A stretch of DNA of 64,000 nucleotides from an uncultured Eubacteriales bacterium (GTDB lineage Bacteria; Bacillota; Clostridia; Christensenellales; CAG-138), in assembly GCA_902765005.1 (NCBI GenBank), contig CACWYB010000008.1:19164-83163 (forward strand), given 5' to 3'. A program made the position numbers and the translations under genes. The notes beneath the pieces were generated by a model, which was given only the letters and a program-made list of their open reading frames with translations, was not told the origin of the DNA and made no database searches. Shown here piece by piece: positions 39,761-48,176 of the stretch (within the stretch, counting starts at the first letter, position 1; each line of letters opens with the position of its first letter).

Positions 39761-40567
39761 CTATTCTTGCTCCTGCTCTTTCTTTTCCTCTGCCGCCGCT
39801 TCCTCCTCCGGTTCCGCCGGCGCCGCGGCAGCAAAGTCGTTCACGGTCTTCCGGCTGCGGATGAGCAGGAACAGGCCGAAGGCGAAGATGAACAGGGAGA
39901 TGAACTGGCTGGTGGACAGGGCTCCCACCGCGCCTCGGTCATCCGCCCGGAAGAATTCGATGATAAACCTCCACACAGCGTACAGCACCATGTACCAGCC
40001 CGTTACCGCGCCCCGGTTGGGCTTTTTCAGGAAGATGGCCGTCAGCACCCCGGAGAGGATCACCAGGAACCCGGCCTCCATGGGCTGGGTGGCCAGCCGG
40101 GACACCCCGTCCAGCACCACGGAGCAGAACCCCGTATGCTCGATCCCGTAGCAGCAGCCTGCCATCAGGCAGCCGACCCGCCCGCCGGCATGGGCCAGGC
40201 AGAAGCAGGGCGCCATCAAGTCCGTGTAGGTGATGATATTTTTCTTCGTTTTCAGGCTGACGAGGAGCAGCCCCAGCAGACCGCCCAGCAGGCCGCCGTA
40301 GAAGACCAGCCCCGCGGAGATCAAATCCCACAGCTCCCGCCAGGAGTGGGGCATCTGGGGCGGGTCCACCATATAGTACAGGAGCTTGGCGCATAGAAAC
40401 CCCAGCAATATGGCCCAGATCAGGGCGTCCAGCAGATTGTCCTCCGAGATGGGCGAGCCCTTCTTTCTGAGCCGGAACACCGCCAGCAGGGCAAAGATCG
40501 TCCCCACCATGGTGCACAGCCCGTACATGGGCAGCGAGATATTTCCGATATGTAAAAACGGATGCAT
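39761..40567 (-). CDS. lgt: Prolipoprotein diacylglyceryl transferase-family membrane protein
   Basis: The 268-aa protein has about seven transmembrane helices. It begins FLHIGNISLPMYGLCTMVG, like Lgt, and has GLVFYGGLLGGLLGL (the Y/H-G-G-L region) and the signature segment HAGGRVGCLMAGCCYG, where classical Lgt has GRxGNFxNxE. The Cys-rich GCCYG form is a recognised Firmicute variant of the family. It then continues RGAVTGWYMVLYAVWRFIIEFFRADDR. Lgt attaches diacylglyceryl to the lipobox Cys, and several lipoproteins in this window would be clients. The start at 40567 gives the family N-terminus; GGGAGG is 10-12 nt upstream. The C-terminal tail is Ala/Glu/Lys-rich and cytosolic. A second, classical Lgt elsewhere in the genome is possible. 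Confidence 0.82.
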   Translation of the reverse strand: MHPFLHIGNISLPMYGLCTMVGTIFALLAVFRLRKKGSPISEDNLLDALIWAILLGFLCAKLLYYMVDPPQMPHSWRELWDLISAGLVFYGGLLGGLLGLLLVSLKTKKNIITYTDLMAPCFCLAHAGGRVGCLMAGCCYGIEHTGFCSVVLDGVSRLATQPMEAGFLVILSGVLTAIFLKKPNRGAVTGWYMVLYAVWRFIIEFFRADDRGAVGALSTSQFISLFIFAFGLFLLIRSRKTVNDFAAAAPAEPEEEAAAEEKKEQEQE

Positions 40568-40634
40568 TGTGTTTTTAGGCCTCCCGCCGGTTTTTTTGCA
40601 TCTTATCACACTTGGGGGTCCCTTGTAAAGTTTG

Positions 40635-40663
40635 TTGACAAAAGCTCACAAAGGTTATACATT
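40635..40663 (+). promoter_or_regulatory. SigA-type promoter of leuS
   Basis: TTGACA (40635-40640), a 17-bp spacer, TACATT (40658-40663). The leader of about 40 nt is too short for a T-box. Confidence 0.75.
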
Positions 40664-40710
40664 TATGTTTTAAGAAAGTCTGTTTATTTCAAGTTTTTCA
40701 GGAGGAAACC

Positions 40711-43119
40711 ATGGCGACTACCTACGATCCCAAAGTCATCGAGCCCAAGTGGCAGGCCCGCTGGGCGGAGCAAAAGGCCTTTGAGGCTTCGGACGATTTC
40801 ACCAAGCCCAAGTTCTACGGTCTGGTGGAGTTCCCCTATCCTTCCGGCGCCGGCATGCACGTGGGCCATATCAAGGCCTACACCAGCCTGGAGGTCATCT
40901 CCCGCAAGCGCCGCATGGAGGGCTACAATGTGCTCTTCCCCATGGGCTTCGACTCCTTCGGCCTTCCCGCGGAAAACTACGCCATCAAGACCAACACCCA
41001 TCCCCACATCATCACCACCCGGAACGTGGACCACTTCAAGGATCAGATGAAGCGGGTGGGCTATTCCTTCGACTGGACCCACGAGATCTCCACCTCTCTG
41101 CCGGACTACTACAAGTGGACCCAGTGGATCTTCCTTAAGATGTTCGAAAACGGCCTGGTGTTCCGGGCCAAGACCCAGGTGAACTACTGCCCCCACTGCA
41201 AGGTGGTCCTTTCCAACGAGGATTCTCAGGGGGGCAAGTGCGACGTGTGCCACAGCGACGTGATCCAGCTTCCCAAGGACGTGTGGTATCTGAAGATCAC
41301 CCAATACGCCGACCGGCTCCTTTCCGGCCTGGACACCGTGGACTATCCGGACTCCATCAAGCAGCAGGAAGTGGAGTGGATCGGCAAATCCACCGGCGCT
41401 TTCGTCAACTTCGCCATTGAAGGCGTGCCCGAGTCCCTGGAAATCTACACCACCCGCTGCGACACCCTTTTCGGCGTCACCTTCATGGTCATGGCCCCCG
41501 AGCATCCCATGCTGGACAAATATAAGGACCGTATCTCCAACTGGGATGAGGTGGAGGCCTATCGGGCCGCCTGCGCCAAAAAGACCGAGTTTGAGCGTAC
41601 CCAGCTGGTGAAGGACAAGACCGGCGTGAAGCTGGAGGGTTTCACCGCCATCAATCCCGTCAGCGGCAAGCGGATCCCCATCTTCATCGCGGACTATGTG
41701 ATGATGGGCTACGGCACCGGGGCCATCATGGCCGTCCCCGCCCACGACGAGCGGGACTGGGCCTTCGCCAAGAAGTTCGGCGTGGACATCATCCCCGTTA
41801 TTGAGGGCGGCGACATCGACGAGGCCGCCTACACCGGCAACGGGCCTATGATCAACTCCGATTTCTTGAACGCCTACGACAACAAAAAGGACTCCATCGC
41901 CGCCATGCTCCGCTTCCTGGAGGAGAAGGGCCTGGGCCACAAGGGCGTCCAATATAAGATGAAGGACTGGGCCTTCAACCGCCAGCGGTACTGGGGCGAG
42001 CCCATCCCCCTCATCCACTGCCCGGTTTGCGGCACCGTGGGCGTGCCCTACGACCAGCTGCCCCTCACCCTGCCCGATGTGGAAAACTTCGAGCCCGGCA
42101 CCGACGGCCAAAGCCCCCTGGCCCGCATCCCGTCCTTTGTGAACTGCACCTGCCCCAAGTGCGGCGGTCCCGCCAAGCGGGAGACCGACACCATGCCGCA
42201 GTGGGCCGGGTCCAGCTGGTACTACCTGCGCTTCATCGATCCCCACAACGACAAGGAATTCTGCAACAAGGAGAAGATGAAGTACTGGATGCCCGTGGAT
42301 TGGTACAACGGCGGCATGGAGCATGTGACCCGTCACTTGCTCTACTCCCGCTTCTGGCACCAGTTCCTCTATGATATCCAGGAGGTCAACACCCCCGAGC
42401 CCTACGCCAAGCGCACCTACCAGGGCCTTATTCTCGGCCCCGACGGGGAGAAGATGAGCAAGTCCAAGGGCAACGTGGTGGATCCCATCGACGTCATCGA
42501 GCGCCTGGGGGCCGACACCCTGCGCACCTACGTCATGTTCATGGGCGATTATATGGCCGCCACCCCCTGGAGCGAGCAGAGCGCCAACGGCTGCAAACGC
42601 TTCCTGGACCGGGTATGGCGCCTGATGGACATGGTCCAGGGCCAGGGCGACACGGACAAGAAGCAGCGCAGCGCCCTCCACGCCTGCATCAAGAAGGTGA
42701 CAGACGATATCGAGCACATGAAGTTCAACACCGCCATCGCCGCTATGATGAGCTTGGTGAACGACTTCTACGCCGCCGGCCGCCTCACGAAGGATGAGCT
42801 GCACACCCTGCTCGTTCTCCTCAACCCCTTCGCGCCCCATATCACGGAGGAGATGAATGAGATGCTGGGATACGCCGATCCTCTCTATCGGACCCCCTGG
42901 CCCACCTATGACGAATCCGCCCTCCAGGCCAGCGAAGTGGAGTATGGCATCCAGATCAACGGCAAAATCCGCACCCGCATCGCCCTCCCCGCGGATTTGG
43001 ATAAAGCCGCCGTGGAGCAGGCAGCCCTGGCGGCGGACGCCGTTCAGCCCTTCCTTGCCGGCAAGACCGTCCGCAAGGTCATCGTGGTTAAAAATATCGT
43101 CAACATCGTTGTGGCATAA
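40711..43119 (+). CDS. leuS: Leucyl-tRNA synthetase
   Basis: The 802-aa class I synthetase charges tRNA-Leu. The HIGH motif is HVGHIKAYTS (after PYPSGAGM). Zinc-type cysteine pairs are YCPHCKVVLSNEDSQGGKCDVC and CPVCGTVGVP, with CTCPKCGGPAKRETDTMPQWAGSSWYYLRF. The CP1 editing domain has YTTRCDTLFGVTFMVMAPEHP and GYGTGAIMAVPAHDERDWAFAKKF. The KMSKS motif is KMSKSKGNVVDP. The length is normal. AGGAGG lies 5-6 nt before the ATG, with its own promoter and no T-box. mscS follows after 26 bp in the same transcript. Confidence 0.98.
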   Translation: MATTYDPKVIEPKWQARWAEQKAFEASDDFTKPKFYGLVEFPYPSGAGMHVGHIKAYTSLEVISRKRRMEGYNVLFPMGFDSFGLPAENYAIKTNTHPHIITTRNVDHFKDQMKRVGYSFDWTHEISTSLPDYYKWTQWIFLKMFENGLVFRAKTQVNYCPHCKVVLSNEDSQGGKCDVCHSDVIQLPKDVWYLKITQYADRLLSGLDTVDYPDSIKQQEVEWIGKSTGAFVNFAIEGVPESLEIYTTRCDTLFGVTFMVMAPEHPMLDKYKDRISNWDEVEAYRAACAKKTEFERTQLVKDKTGVKLEGFTAINPVSGKRIPIFIADYVMMGYGTGAIMAVPAHDERDWAFAKKFGVDIIPVIEGGDIDEAAYTGNGPMINSDFLNAYDNKKDSIAAMLRFLEEKGLGHKGVQYKMKDWAFNRQRYWGEPIPLIHCPVCGTVGVPYDQLPLTLPDVENFEPGTDGQSPLARIPSFVNCTCPKCGGPAKRETDTMPQWAGSSWYYLRFIDPHNDKEFCNKEKMKYWMPVDWYNGGMEHVTRHLLYSRFWHQFLYDIQEVNTPEPYAKRTYQGLILGPDGEKMSKSKGNVVDPIDVIERLGADTLRTYVMFMGDYMAATPWSEQSANGCKRFLDRVWRLMDMVQGQGDTDKKQRSALHACIKKVTDDIEHMKFNTAIAAMMSLVNDFYAAGRLTKDELHTLLVLLNPFAPHITEEMNEMLGYADPLYRTPWPTYDESALQASEVEYGIQINGKIRTRIALPADLDKAAVEQAALAADAVQPFLAGKTVRKVIVVKNIVNIVVA

Positions 43120-43145
43120 ATAAATTCAAAACAGGAGGAAAAAAC

Positions 43146-43961
43146 ATGTTGCACGACAAAGTAGATCTTGGCGCCCTGGTGGGCGGCGGTCTGGCCGAAC
43201 TGGCCATGAAGATCGTGGCCGCCATTCTGATCCTGCTGGTCGGCCTCTGGCTGGTCCGTCTGCTGGTCAAGCTGATCAAGAAAGGAAAAGCTTTCCAGAA
43301 ACTGGCTCCCGAGGTGCAGACCTTCGCCGCCAGCGCCCTGAAGGTGCTGGGCTACGCCCTGGTCATCATCATGGCCATCACCACCGTGGGCATCCCCACC
43401 GCCTCCATCATCGCGGTCCTGGGCTCCTGCGGCCTGACCATCGGCCTGGCGCTGCAGGGATCCTTGGCCAACCTGGCCGGCGGCATCATGCTGCTGGTCT
43501 TCCGCCCCTTCCGGGTGGGCGATTTTATCAGCGACGGCGCCCATGACGGCACGGTGAAGAACATCACCCTCTTCTACACCACCATCGCCACCGCGGACAA
43601 CCTGCAGGTCACCCTGCCCAACGGGGCTCTGGCCAACGCCGCCATCAAGAACCTGAACGCCAACGACATCCGTCGTCTGGACATCGACGTCACCCTGAGC
43701 CCCGCCGCGGATAAGGAAAAGGTCTGCGCCCTGCTCTTGGACTGCGCCAAGAAGAACGAGCTGGTCCTTGCTGACCCGGCCCCCGAGGCGCTGGTCACCG
43801 TCACCGACGGAGGCCTGCCCACCTTCAAGCTCCGCACCTGGTTCAAGTCCGGCGACTACTGGACCGTTTACTTCGGTCTCAACGAAGCCGTTCAGAAGAC
43901 CCTCACCGAGAACAACCTCCCCCTGGCTCATGCCCAGGTGGATCTGCACACCGACAAATAA
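43146..43961 (+). CDS. mscS: Small-conductance mechanosensitive channel
   Basis: The 271-aa protein has the MscS core: helices TM1-TM2 near residues 15-40 and 60-85, then the pore helix TM3 ASIIAVLGSCGLTIGLALQGSLANLAGGIMLLVFRPFRVGDFI with its Gly/Ala packing pattern. The beta domain follows (TVKNITLFYTTIATADNLQVTLPNGALANAAIKN) and the cytosolic alpha/beta cage. It relieves turgor on osmotic downshock. AGGAGG precedes the ATG by 7 nt. The gene ends at a strong terminator. Confidence 0.95.
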   Translation: MLHDKVDLGALVGGGLAELAMKIVAAILILLVGLWLVRLLVKLIKKGKAFQKLAPEVQTFAASALKVLGYALVIIMAITTVGIPTASIIAVLGSCGLTIGLALQGSLANLAGGIMLLVFRPFRVGDFISDGAHDGTVKNITLFYTTIATADNLQVTLPNGALANAAIKNLNANDIRRLDIDVTLSPAADKEKVCALLLDCAKKNELVLADPAPEALVTVTDGGLPTFKLRTWFKSGDYWTVYFGLNEAVQKTLTENNLPLAHAQVDLHTDK

Positions 43962-43983
43962 TCCCCGTTTTTCCACACAAAAA

Positions 43984-44010
43984 GGACCCTGCTTTCAGGG
44001 TCCATTTTTT
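43984..44010 (+). terminator. Intrinsic terminator after mscS
   Basis: GGACCCTG-CTTT-CAGGGTCC then ATTTTTTT. The upstream A-run lets it work also for the convergent signal peptidase operon. Confidence 0.92.
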
Positions 44011-44017
44011 TATTCCA

Positions 44018-44575
44018 TTATTCAAATATGGCAAAAGCAGGCAGCAGCCTCACTTCCATCACACCCACCACATCGTCCAGATCGATGCAGCCGATGCCCT
44101 CCTCCCGGCTGTCCTCCATGAACTGCCGATCATCGGAAAGCACAAACACATACCCCTCCGGCACCTTTACCAGATCAAAATCCTTGCCGTTGGTTGCCCC
44201 GTATTCCTCCTCCGACAGGCAATACTTTTCATCGATCCAGATGCTTCCGTTCTGTCCCTGAACGCTTTCGCCTCCGGTGGCCACCACCCGTTTGATGAGC
44301 AGCTCCTTCGTGCCCGGCCGATAAAAGGCCACCATATCCGTGCGCTCGATCTCCTTATAATACTTGCGCATCCGGTTCACCAGCACCAAATCTCCCTTTT
44401 GCAGGGTGGGCGCCATGGAATCGTTGCCCATCTTCACCCAGGCAAACCAAACGGTGCACAGAAACAGCAGACAGGCGGCCGCCAGGGAAAAGCTGAAGAT
44501 CCAGCGCGCCACGTTGTGGCGGCGGTGCAGCTTTTTAAAATTTTCCCGCCGCAAGGGCATTTTTCCCTTGCTCAT
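44018..44575 (-). CDS. lepB: Signal peptidase I, second copy of a tandem pair
   Basis: The 185-aa type I signal peptidase has one N-terminal transmembrane helix (about 24-43), box B GNDSMAPTLQKGD with nucleophile Ser53, and box D TKELLIKRVVATGG with general-base Lys95. Box E reads YVFVLSDDRQFMEDSREEGIGCID, with SDDR instead of the usual GDNR. The catalytic dyad is intact. It is the last gene of the operon and overlaps the other signal peptidase gene by ATGA. The N-terminus is long and basic. The altered box E suggests a specialised substrate set. Confidence 0.92.
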   Translation of the reverse strand: MSKGKMPLRRENFKKLHRRHNVARWIFSFSLAAACLLFLCTVWFAWVKMGNDSMAPTLQKGDLVLVNRMRKYYKEIERTDMVAFYRPGTKELLIKRVVATGGESVQGQNGSIWIDEKYCLSEEEYGATNGKDFDLVKVPEGYVFVLSDDRQFMEDSREEGIGCIDLDDVVGVMEVRLLPAFAIFE

Positions 44576-45177
44576 ATGCCGTAGTCCACTCCCTCCACCT
44601 TCTTGGCTCGATCAAGCGGCAACAGCACCCGATTCACGCGCCCGAGGACCCGCTCCAGAGGCACGCTCCCCACCAGGCCGTCCGTGCTGTCGTGAGACAC
44701 CAGCCGGTTGTCCCCCATGACGAACACGCATCCTTCCTCCACCATGTACACCCCGTCATGCTTGGCGGTCATGCCAGTGGTCACATAGTCCTCCTGCAGG
44801 GTCACTCCGTTCACGCTCACCGTGCCGAATTCGATCCTGACCTCGTCCCCGGCCAGGCCGATGATCCGTTTTACACAGGTGTATTCGTCATTGTTGGGGT
44901 AGTAGCAGATCACCACGTCCCCCCGCTCCATTGGCTTTACGATATAGGAAAGCTTCTCCACCGCCATATAATCCCCCGGCAGGAGGGTGTTCTCCATGGA
45001 GGATCCCTTCACCCGCACGGGTTCAAACACCGTGGCCCGCAGGGAGAAGACCAGCACCACCATTAGAGCCAGGGTGATGCAGTAGTCCATCACATCCCAG
45101 AACCGGCTCCCCTTCAGGCGTTCGTTTCGATGGGCAACTATCTTCAACAGCTCATTTTTTTCTTTATTCGTCAGCAT
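44572..45177 (-). CDS. lepB: Signal peptidase I, first copy of a tandem pair
   Basis: The 201-aa enzyme has a transmembrane helix near residues 28-50, box B VKGSSMENTLLPGDY (Ser60), box C-D GDVVICYYPNNDEYTCVKRIIGLAGD (Lys103), and box E VFVMGDNRLVSHDSTDGLVG, which is fully canonical. It cleaves signal peptides at the outer membrane face. Its start lies 14 nt inside the DUF951 gene, and its stop overlaps the next lepB. The low identity between the two tandem copies suggests old paralogues rather than a recent duplication. Confidence 0.95.
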   Translation of the reverse strand: MLTNKEKNELLKIVAHRNERLKGSRFWDVMDYCITLALMVVLVFSLRATVFEPVRVKGSSMENTLLPGDYMAVEKLSYIVKPMERGDVVICYYPNNDEYTCVKRIIGLAGDEVRIEFGTVSVNGVTLQEDYVTTGMTAKHDGVYMVEEGCVFVMGDNRLVSHDSTDGLVGSVPLERVLGRVNRVLLPLDRAKKVEGVDYGI

Positions 45178-45373
45178 TTTCTTTCTTCTCCGCCGAAAGT
45201 ATCCGCTTGGCCCGCCGCAAAAACTCCACCCGATCCAGCATCACCACCCGCTGGCATCCCAGGCATTTGAGCTTGACGTCCGCGCCGACGCGGACTATCT
45301 CCCACAGGTTCTCCCCGCAGGCATGGGGCTTTTTTAATATGGCCCGGTCATGGAGCTCAAACCCCTCGATCAT
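45164..45373 (-). CDS. DUF951 domain protein
   Basis: The 69-aa protein shows the DUF951 pattern: LHDRAILKKPHACGENLWEIVRVGADVKLKCLGCQRVVMLDRVEF, with three cysteines (one in HACG, two in CLGC) that may bind metal. Such proteins are small, beta-rich and of unknown function. In Firmicutes they often lie near parB, mscS or translation genes, consistent with this neighbourhood. It overlaps the hydrolase gene before it (ATGA) and the signal peptidase gene after it. Confidence 0.88.
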   Translation of the reverse strand: MIEGFELHDRAILKKPHACGENLWEIVRVGADVKLKCLGCQRVVMLDRVEFLRRAKRILSAEKKENADE

Positions 45374-46254
45374 AGGCCATCCTCCCCGTAGAGGATGTAT
45401 TTGTTCACCATGTCCGCCAGCAGCTCCGCCTTTTCCTCCTGAAAAAAGTGGCCCGCGTTTCGCACGGAGAAAAACTCCCCCTTTTTCAAAGCGTCCCGAA
45501 CCTTCTCCAGGTTCTCAAACGGCTGCATCCGATCCTCCTCGCCCCAGAGCACGAACACCGGGTGATCCGTCTTTTTGAGTCCGTCCCACACCAGCTCCTC
45601 GTCAAAATTCCTTATGCTGTACATCAATGCCTGCCGGGAGGAGTAGCTGTCCAATGTCTCAAAGTATTCGTCCAGCACCTCCTTCGTCAAAACGGTGCTG
45701 TCGTAATAACATTGCTGCAGGACCTTCTTCACGTCCTTTTTCGTGTACCCCTCCCGCACGAAGGGACCGATAAAAGGCGCCCCCATCCGCCGTATCTTCC
45801 GAGGCATCTGCTTGGTGACCCCGCCGGGACAGAGGACCGTCACCTTGTCGAACCGCTCCGGGAACCGGCTCATGGCCCGCAGCAGATACATGCCTCCCAG
45901 AGAGGCCCCCACGGCGTGTACGTGGTCTAAATGCAGCCCGTCGATAAACTCGATCAGGGTATCCGCCATCTCGTCCATGGAGTAGTTCATGGACACCGGC
46001 CGCCCGGAAAACCCGGATCCCACCAGATCCAGGGCGATCACGTTATATTGTTCCGCCAGCAGGGGCATCAAATGGCGCCAGGTATAGATGCTCTGGCCCA
46101 AGGAATGGACCAGCAGCAGCGGCTCTCCTTCCCCCAGCGTCAAGTAGTGGATGGAACATTTCTCCGCCTTGCCGCCAGGAAACCCCGGCAGCTGGATGGT
46201 CATCTTTTCCCCGATCAGATCGGAATTTACGATAGGTCTGTACCAATACGCCAT
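45370..46254 (-). CDS. Alpha/beta-hydrolase fold protein
   Basis: The 294-aa protein carries the alpha/beta-hydrolase core: LLLVHSLGQSIYTWRHLMPLLAEQYNVIALDLVGSGFSGRP, the nucleophile elbow GASLGG (Ser), the acid in FVLWGEEDRMQP, and catalytic His in RNAGHFFQEEKAEL. The triad is intact. Esterase, lipase or haloperoxidase-like chemistry is possible; the substrate is unknown. The start at 46254 is chosen because AAGGAG lies 9 nt upstream; an in-frame ATG at 46293 overlaps the promoter. It is the first gene of an operon with DUF951 and two signal peptidases. Confidence 0.88.
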   Translation of the reverse strand: MAYWYRPIVNSDLIGEKMTIQLPGFPGGKAEKCSIHYLTLGEGEPLLLVHSLGQSIYTWRHLMPLLAEQYNVIALDLVGSGFSGRPVSMNYSMDEMADTLIEFIDGLHLDHVHAVGASLGGMYLLRAMSRFPERFDKVTVLCPGGVTKQMPRKIRRMGAPFIGPFVREGYTKKDVKKVLQQCYYDSTVLTKEVLDEYFETLDSYSSRQALMYSIRNFDEELVWDGLKKTDHPVFVLWGEEDRMQPFENLEKVRDALKKGEFFSVRNAGHFFQEEKAELLADMVNKYILYGEDGL

Positions 46255-46275
46255 TTTCTCATTCTCCTTTTCTGT

Positions 46276-46304
46276 ACTATACCGCAAACCCATCCCTGCC
46301 GCAA
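46276..46304 (-). promoter_or_regulatory. SigA-type promoter of the hydrolase-DUF951-lepB-lepB operon
   Basis: On the minus strand TTGCGG (46304-46299), a 17-bp spacer, TATAGT (46281-46276). Confidence 0.65.
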
Positions 46305-46493
46305 TAACACCGATAGTAAAACCTGCTTGAATATTTTGTGAACAAGGAAGAAAACCTTCTTTCTCTTTTGAAGTGAAAAATAATTAATTCAACAAATTGT
46401 GCCCCTGAAAACACAGATGTCTATATGTTGTGTTTTTAATAAAAAGTATCCGTATATAGGGCATTTTTTCTTCTTTCTCCCTTCAAAAACCCT

Positions 46494-46522
46494 TTGCTTT
46501 TTGTATTTTTCTTTGTTATTAT
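46494..46522 (+). promoter_or_regulatory. Putative dnaA promoter
   Basis: TTGCTT (46494-46499), a 17-bp spacer, TATTAT (46517-46522). The 260-bp region upstream of dnaA is strongly AT-rich but holds no good DnaA box. Confidence 0.6.
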
Positions 46523-46556
46523 ATATGGGCTTACTTATTACTTTGGGAGAATATCG

Positions 46557-47873
46557 ATGGAACAGATCCAAGGAATATGGGCCCTGGCCCGTGAAAATAT
46601 GCGTCGGGAAATGTCGTCCATGAGCTTTCATAAGTGGATCGACGTGCTCACCCCCGTCACCATTCAAAACGGCATCCTCATCATTCAGTGCCCGGACTAC
46701 GCCACCAAGTCCACCCTCACCGAATACTATAAGGATTCCCTGCGGATGGCGGCCAAGCAGGCCAATACCCAGATCATCGACATCATGCTGATCCTCCCCG
46801 ATCAGCGCCGGGATTTTGAGCAGAGCGAGGATACCAACACCCCCAGCATCTACGCCCTGAACCCTCGCTATACCTTCGATACCTTTGTGGTTGGCAATTC
46901 CAACCGCTTTGCCCATGCCGCCGCCCAGGCCGTGGCCAACGCCCCCGGCCGGGTCTATAACCCTCTCTTTCTTTACGGCGGCGTGGGTCTGGGCAAAACC
47001 CACCTCATGCATGCCATCGGCCATGCGGTGAAAGACGCCTTTCCCACGGCCCGGGTCCTGTATGTGACCAGCGAGACCTTCACCAACGAGCTCATCGAAG
47101 CCCTGCGCATGGGCAAAAACGCGGAGTTTCGCCATCGGTTTCGGAACGTGGACCTGCTTATGATCGACGACGTTCAGTTCATCGCCAACAAGCAGTCCGT
47201 CCAGGAGGAGTTTTTCAACACCTTCAACACCCTGCACAACGCCGGCAAGGCCATCGTCATCAGCTCCGACCGTCCGCCTAAAGAGATCGCCAACCTGGAG
47301 GAGCGCATCCGTTCCCGCCTGGAGGGCGGCCTCATCACCGACATCCAGGAGCCTGACATCGAAACCCGCATCGCCATCCTGCGGAACAAGGCCCAGCAGG
47401 AGGGCAAGAAGGTGGACGACGCCATCATCCAGTTCATCGCCGAGCATGTGCCCAACAACATCCGACAGCTGGAAGGGAGCCTGACAAAGGTTTTCTTCTA
47501 CTCTAACTTAAAGGAAGAGCCCATCACCATGTCGTTGGCGCGGGAGGCCCTCAAGGACCTGCTCCCCGAGGACAAGAAGGTGGACGTGACCCCCACCCGC
47601 ATCAAGGAGATCGTGGCGGATTATTTTCATATCTCCCTTCAGAGCCTCATGTCCCAGCGGCGGGATAAGGAGGTGGTGGTCCCCCGGCAGATCGCCATGT
47701 ACCTCTGCCACGACATGCTCTCTCTTCCTTATAAACGGATCGCCATTTTGTTCGACCGTTCCGATCACACCACCGCCATCTCCGCCTGCGGCCGCATCGA
47801 AACCATGGCAAAAGAGGATTCCGAGTTCAAAAAGAGCCTGGATGACATCCGAAAGAAGATCACCGAGGGGTGA
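46557..47873 (+). CDS. dnaA: Chromosomal replication initiator DnaA
   Basis: The 438-aa AAA+ initiator. Domain I: MEQIQGIWALARENMRREMSSMSFHKWID. A short domain II linker precedes domain III, which opens NPRYTFDTFVVGNSNRFAHAAA and has Walker A YGGVGLGKTHLMHAIGH, Walker B LLMIDDVQFIANK, and sensor ISSDRPPKEIANLEERIRSRLEGGL. Domain IV has the DnaA signature around VVVPRQIAMYLCHDMLSLPYKRIAILFDRSDHTT, which recognises TTATNCACA boxes. The start at 46557 matches the family N-terminus and has GGGAG 8 nt upstream; an in-frame ATG 63 nt earlier overlaps the promoter. oriC follows. Confidence 0.99.
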   Translation: MEQIQGIWALARENMRREMSSMSFHKWIDVLTPVTIQNGILIIQCPDYATKSTLTEYYKDSLRMAAKQANTQIIDIMLILPDQRRDFEQSEDTNTPSIYALNPRYTFDTFVVGNSNRFAHAAAQAVANAPGRVYNPLFLYGGVGLGKTHLMHAIGHAVKDAFPTARVLYVTSETFTNELIEALRMGKNAEFRHRFRNVDLLMIDDVQFIANKQSVQEEFFNTFNTLHNAGKAIVISSDRPPKEIANLEERIRSRLEGGLITDIQEPDIETRIAILRNKAQQEGKKVDDAIIQFIAEHVPNNIRQLEGSLTKVFFYSNLKEEPITMSLAREALKDLLPEDKKVDVTPTRIKEIVADYFHISLQSLMSQRRDKEVVVPRQIAMYLCHDMLSLPYKRIAILFDRSDHTTAISACGRIETMAKEDSEFKKSLDDIRKKITEG

Positions 47874-47880
47874 TTTTTCC

Positions 47881-48110
47881 ATCCACATCCGTGGATAGAC
47901 CGTGGATAACCTGCGTGGAAACTTTGGACGGCGGGGATAGCGTGCATATCCCCGCTCACTTTTCCACCCCCTTCCCACCCCCTTTTCCACATCTCTTTTC
48001 TCGCGATGCAGGCCCTTTTTCTCCCTTTCCCACACCTCCCACAGCCCCTACTAAAACTACTTCTATAAAATTAATAATTCCCTCCTCCCAATTATCAACT
48101 TCTTGTAAAA
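47881..48110. other. oriC: oriC: DnaA boxes, DnaA-trio-like array and AT-rich unwinding region
   Basis: The 303-bp dnaA-dnaN gap holds degenerate DnaA boxes: CGTGGATAG 47890-47898, CGTGGATAA 47901-47909, TTTTCCACC 47960-47968, TTTTCCACA 47983-47991, and TTTCCCACA 48026-48034. A GC stretch follows, then a triplet array at 48048-48065 that reads TAG AAG TAG TTT TAG TAG on the minus strand. Last comes the AT-rich ATAAAATTAATAATT. The order box, GC stretch, triplets, AT-rich region, and the strand polarity, match the basal unwinding system known from Bacillus. Confidence 0.75.
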
Positions 48111-48176
48111 TCATGATAAAAGGGATTGAGAAACGCCCTGAACCGTGGTATTCTGGCTAAAAGTGAGGTAAATACT

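Noticed and set aside
40610-40710. A T-box riboswitch upstream of leuS
   Set aside because: The leader between the promoter and the ATG is only about 40 nt and has no T-box sequence or terminator.
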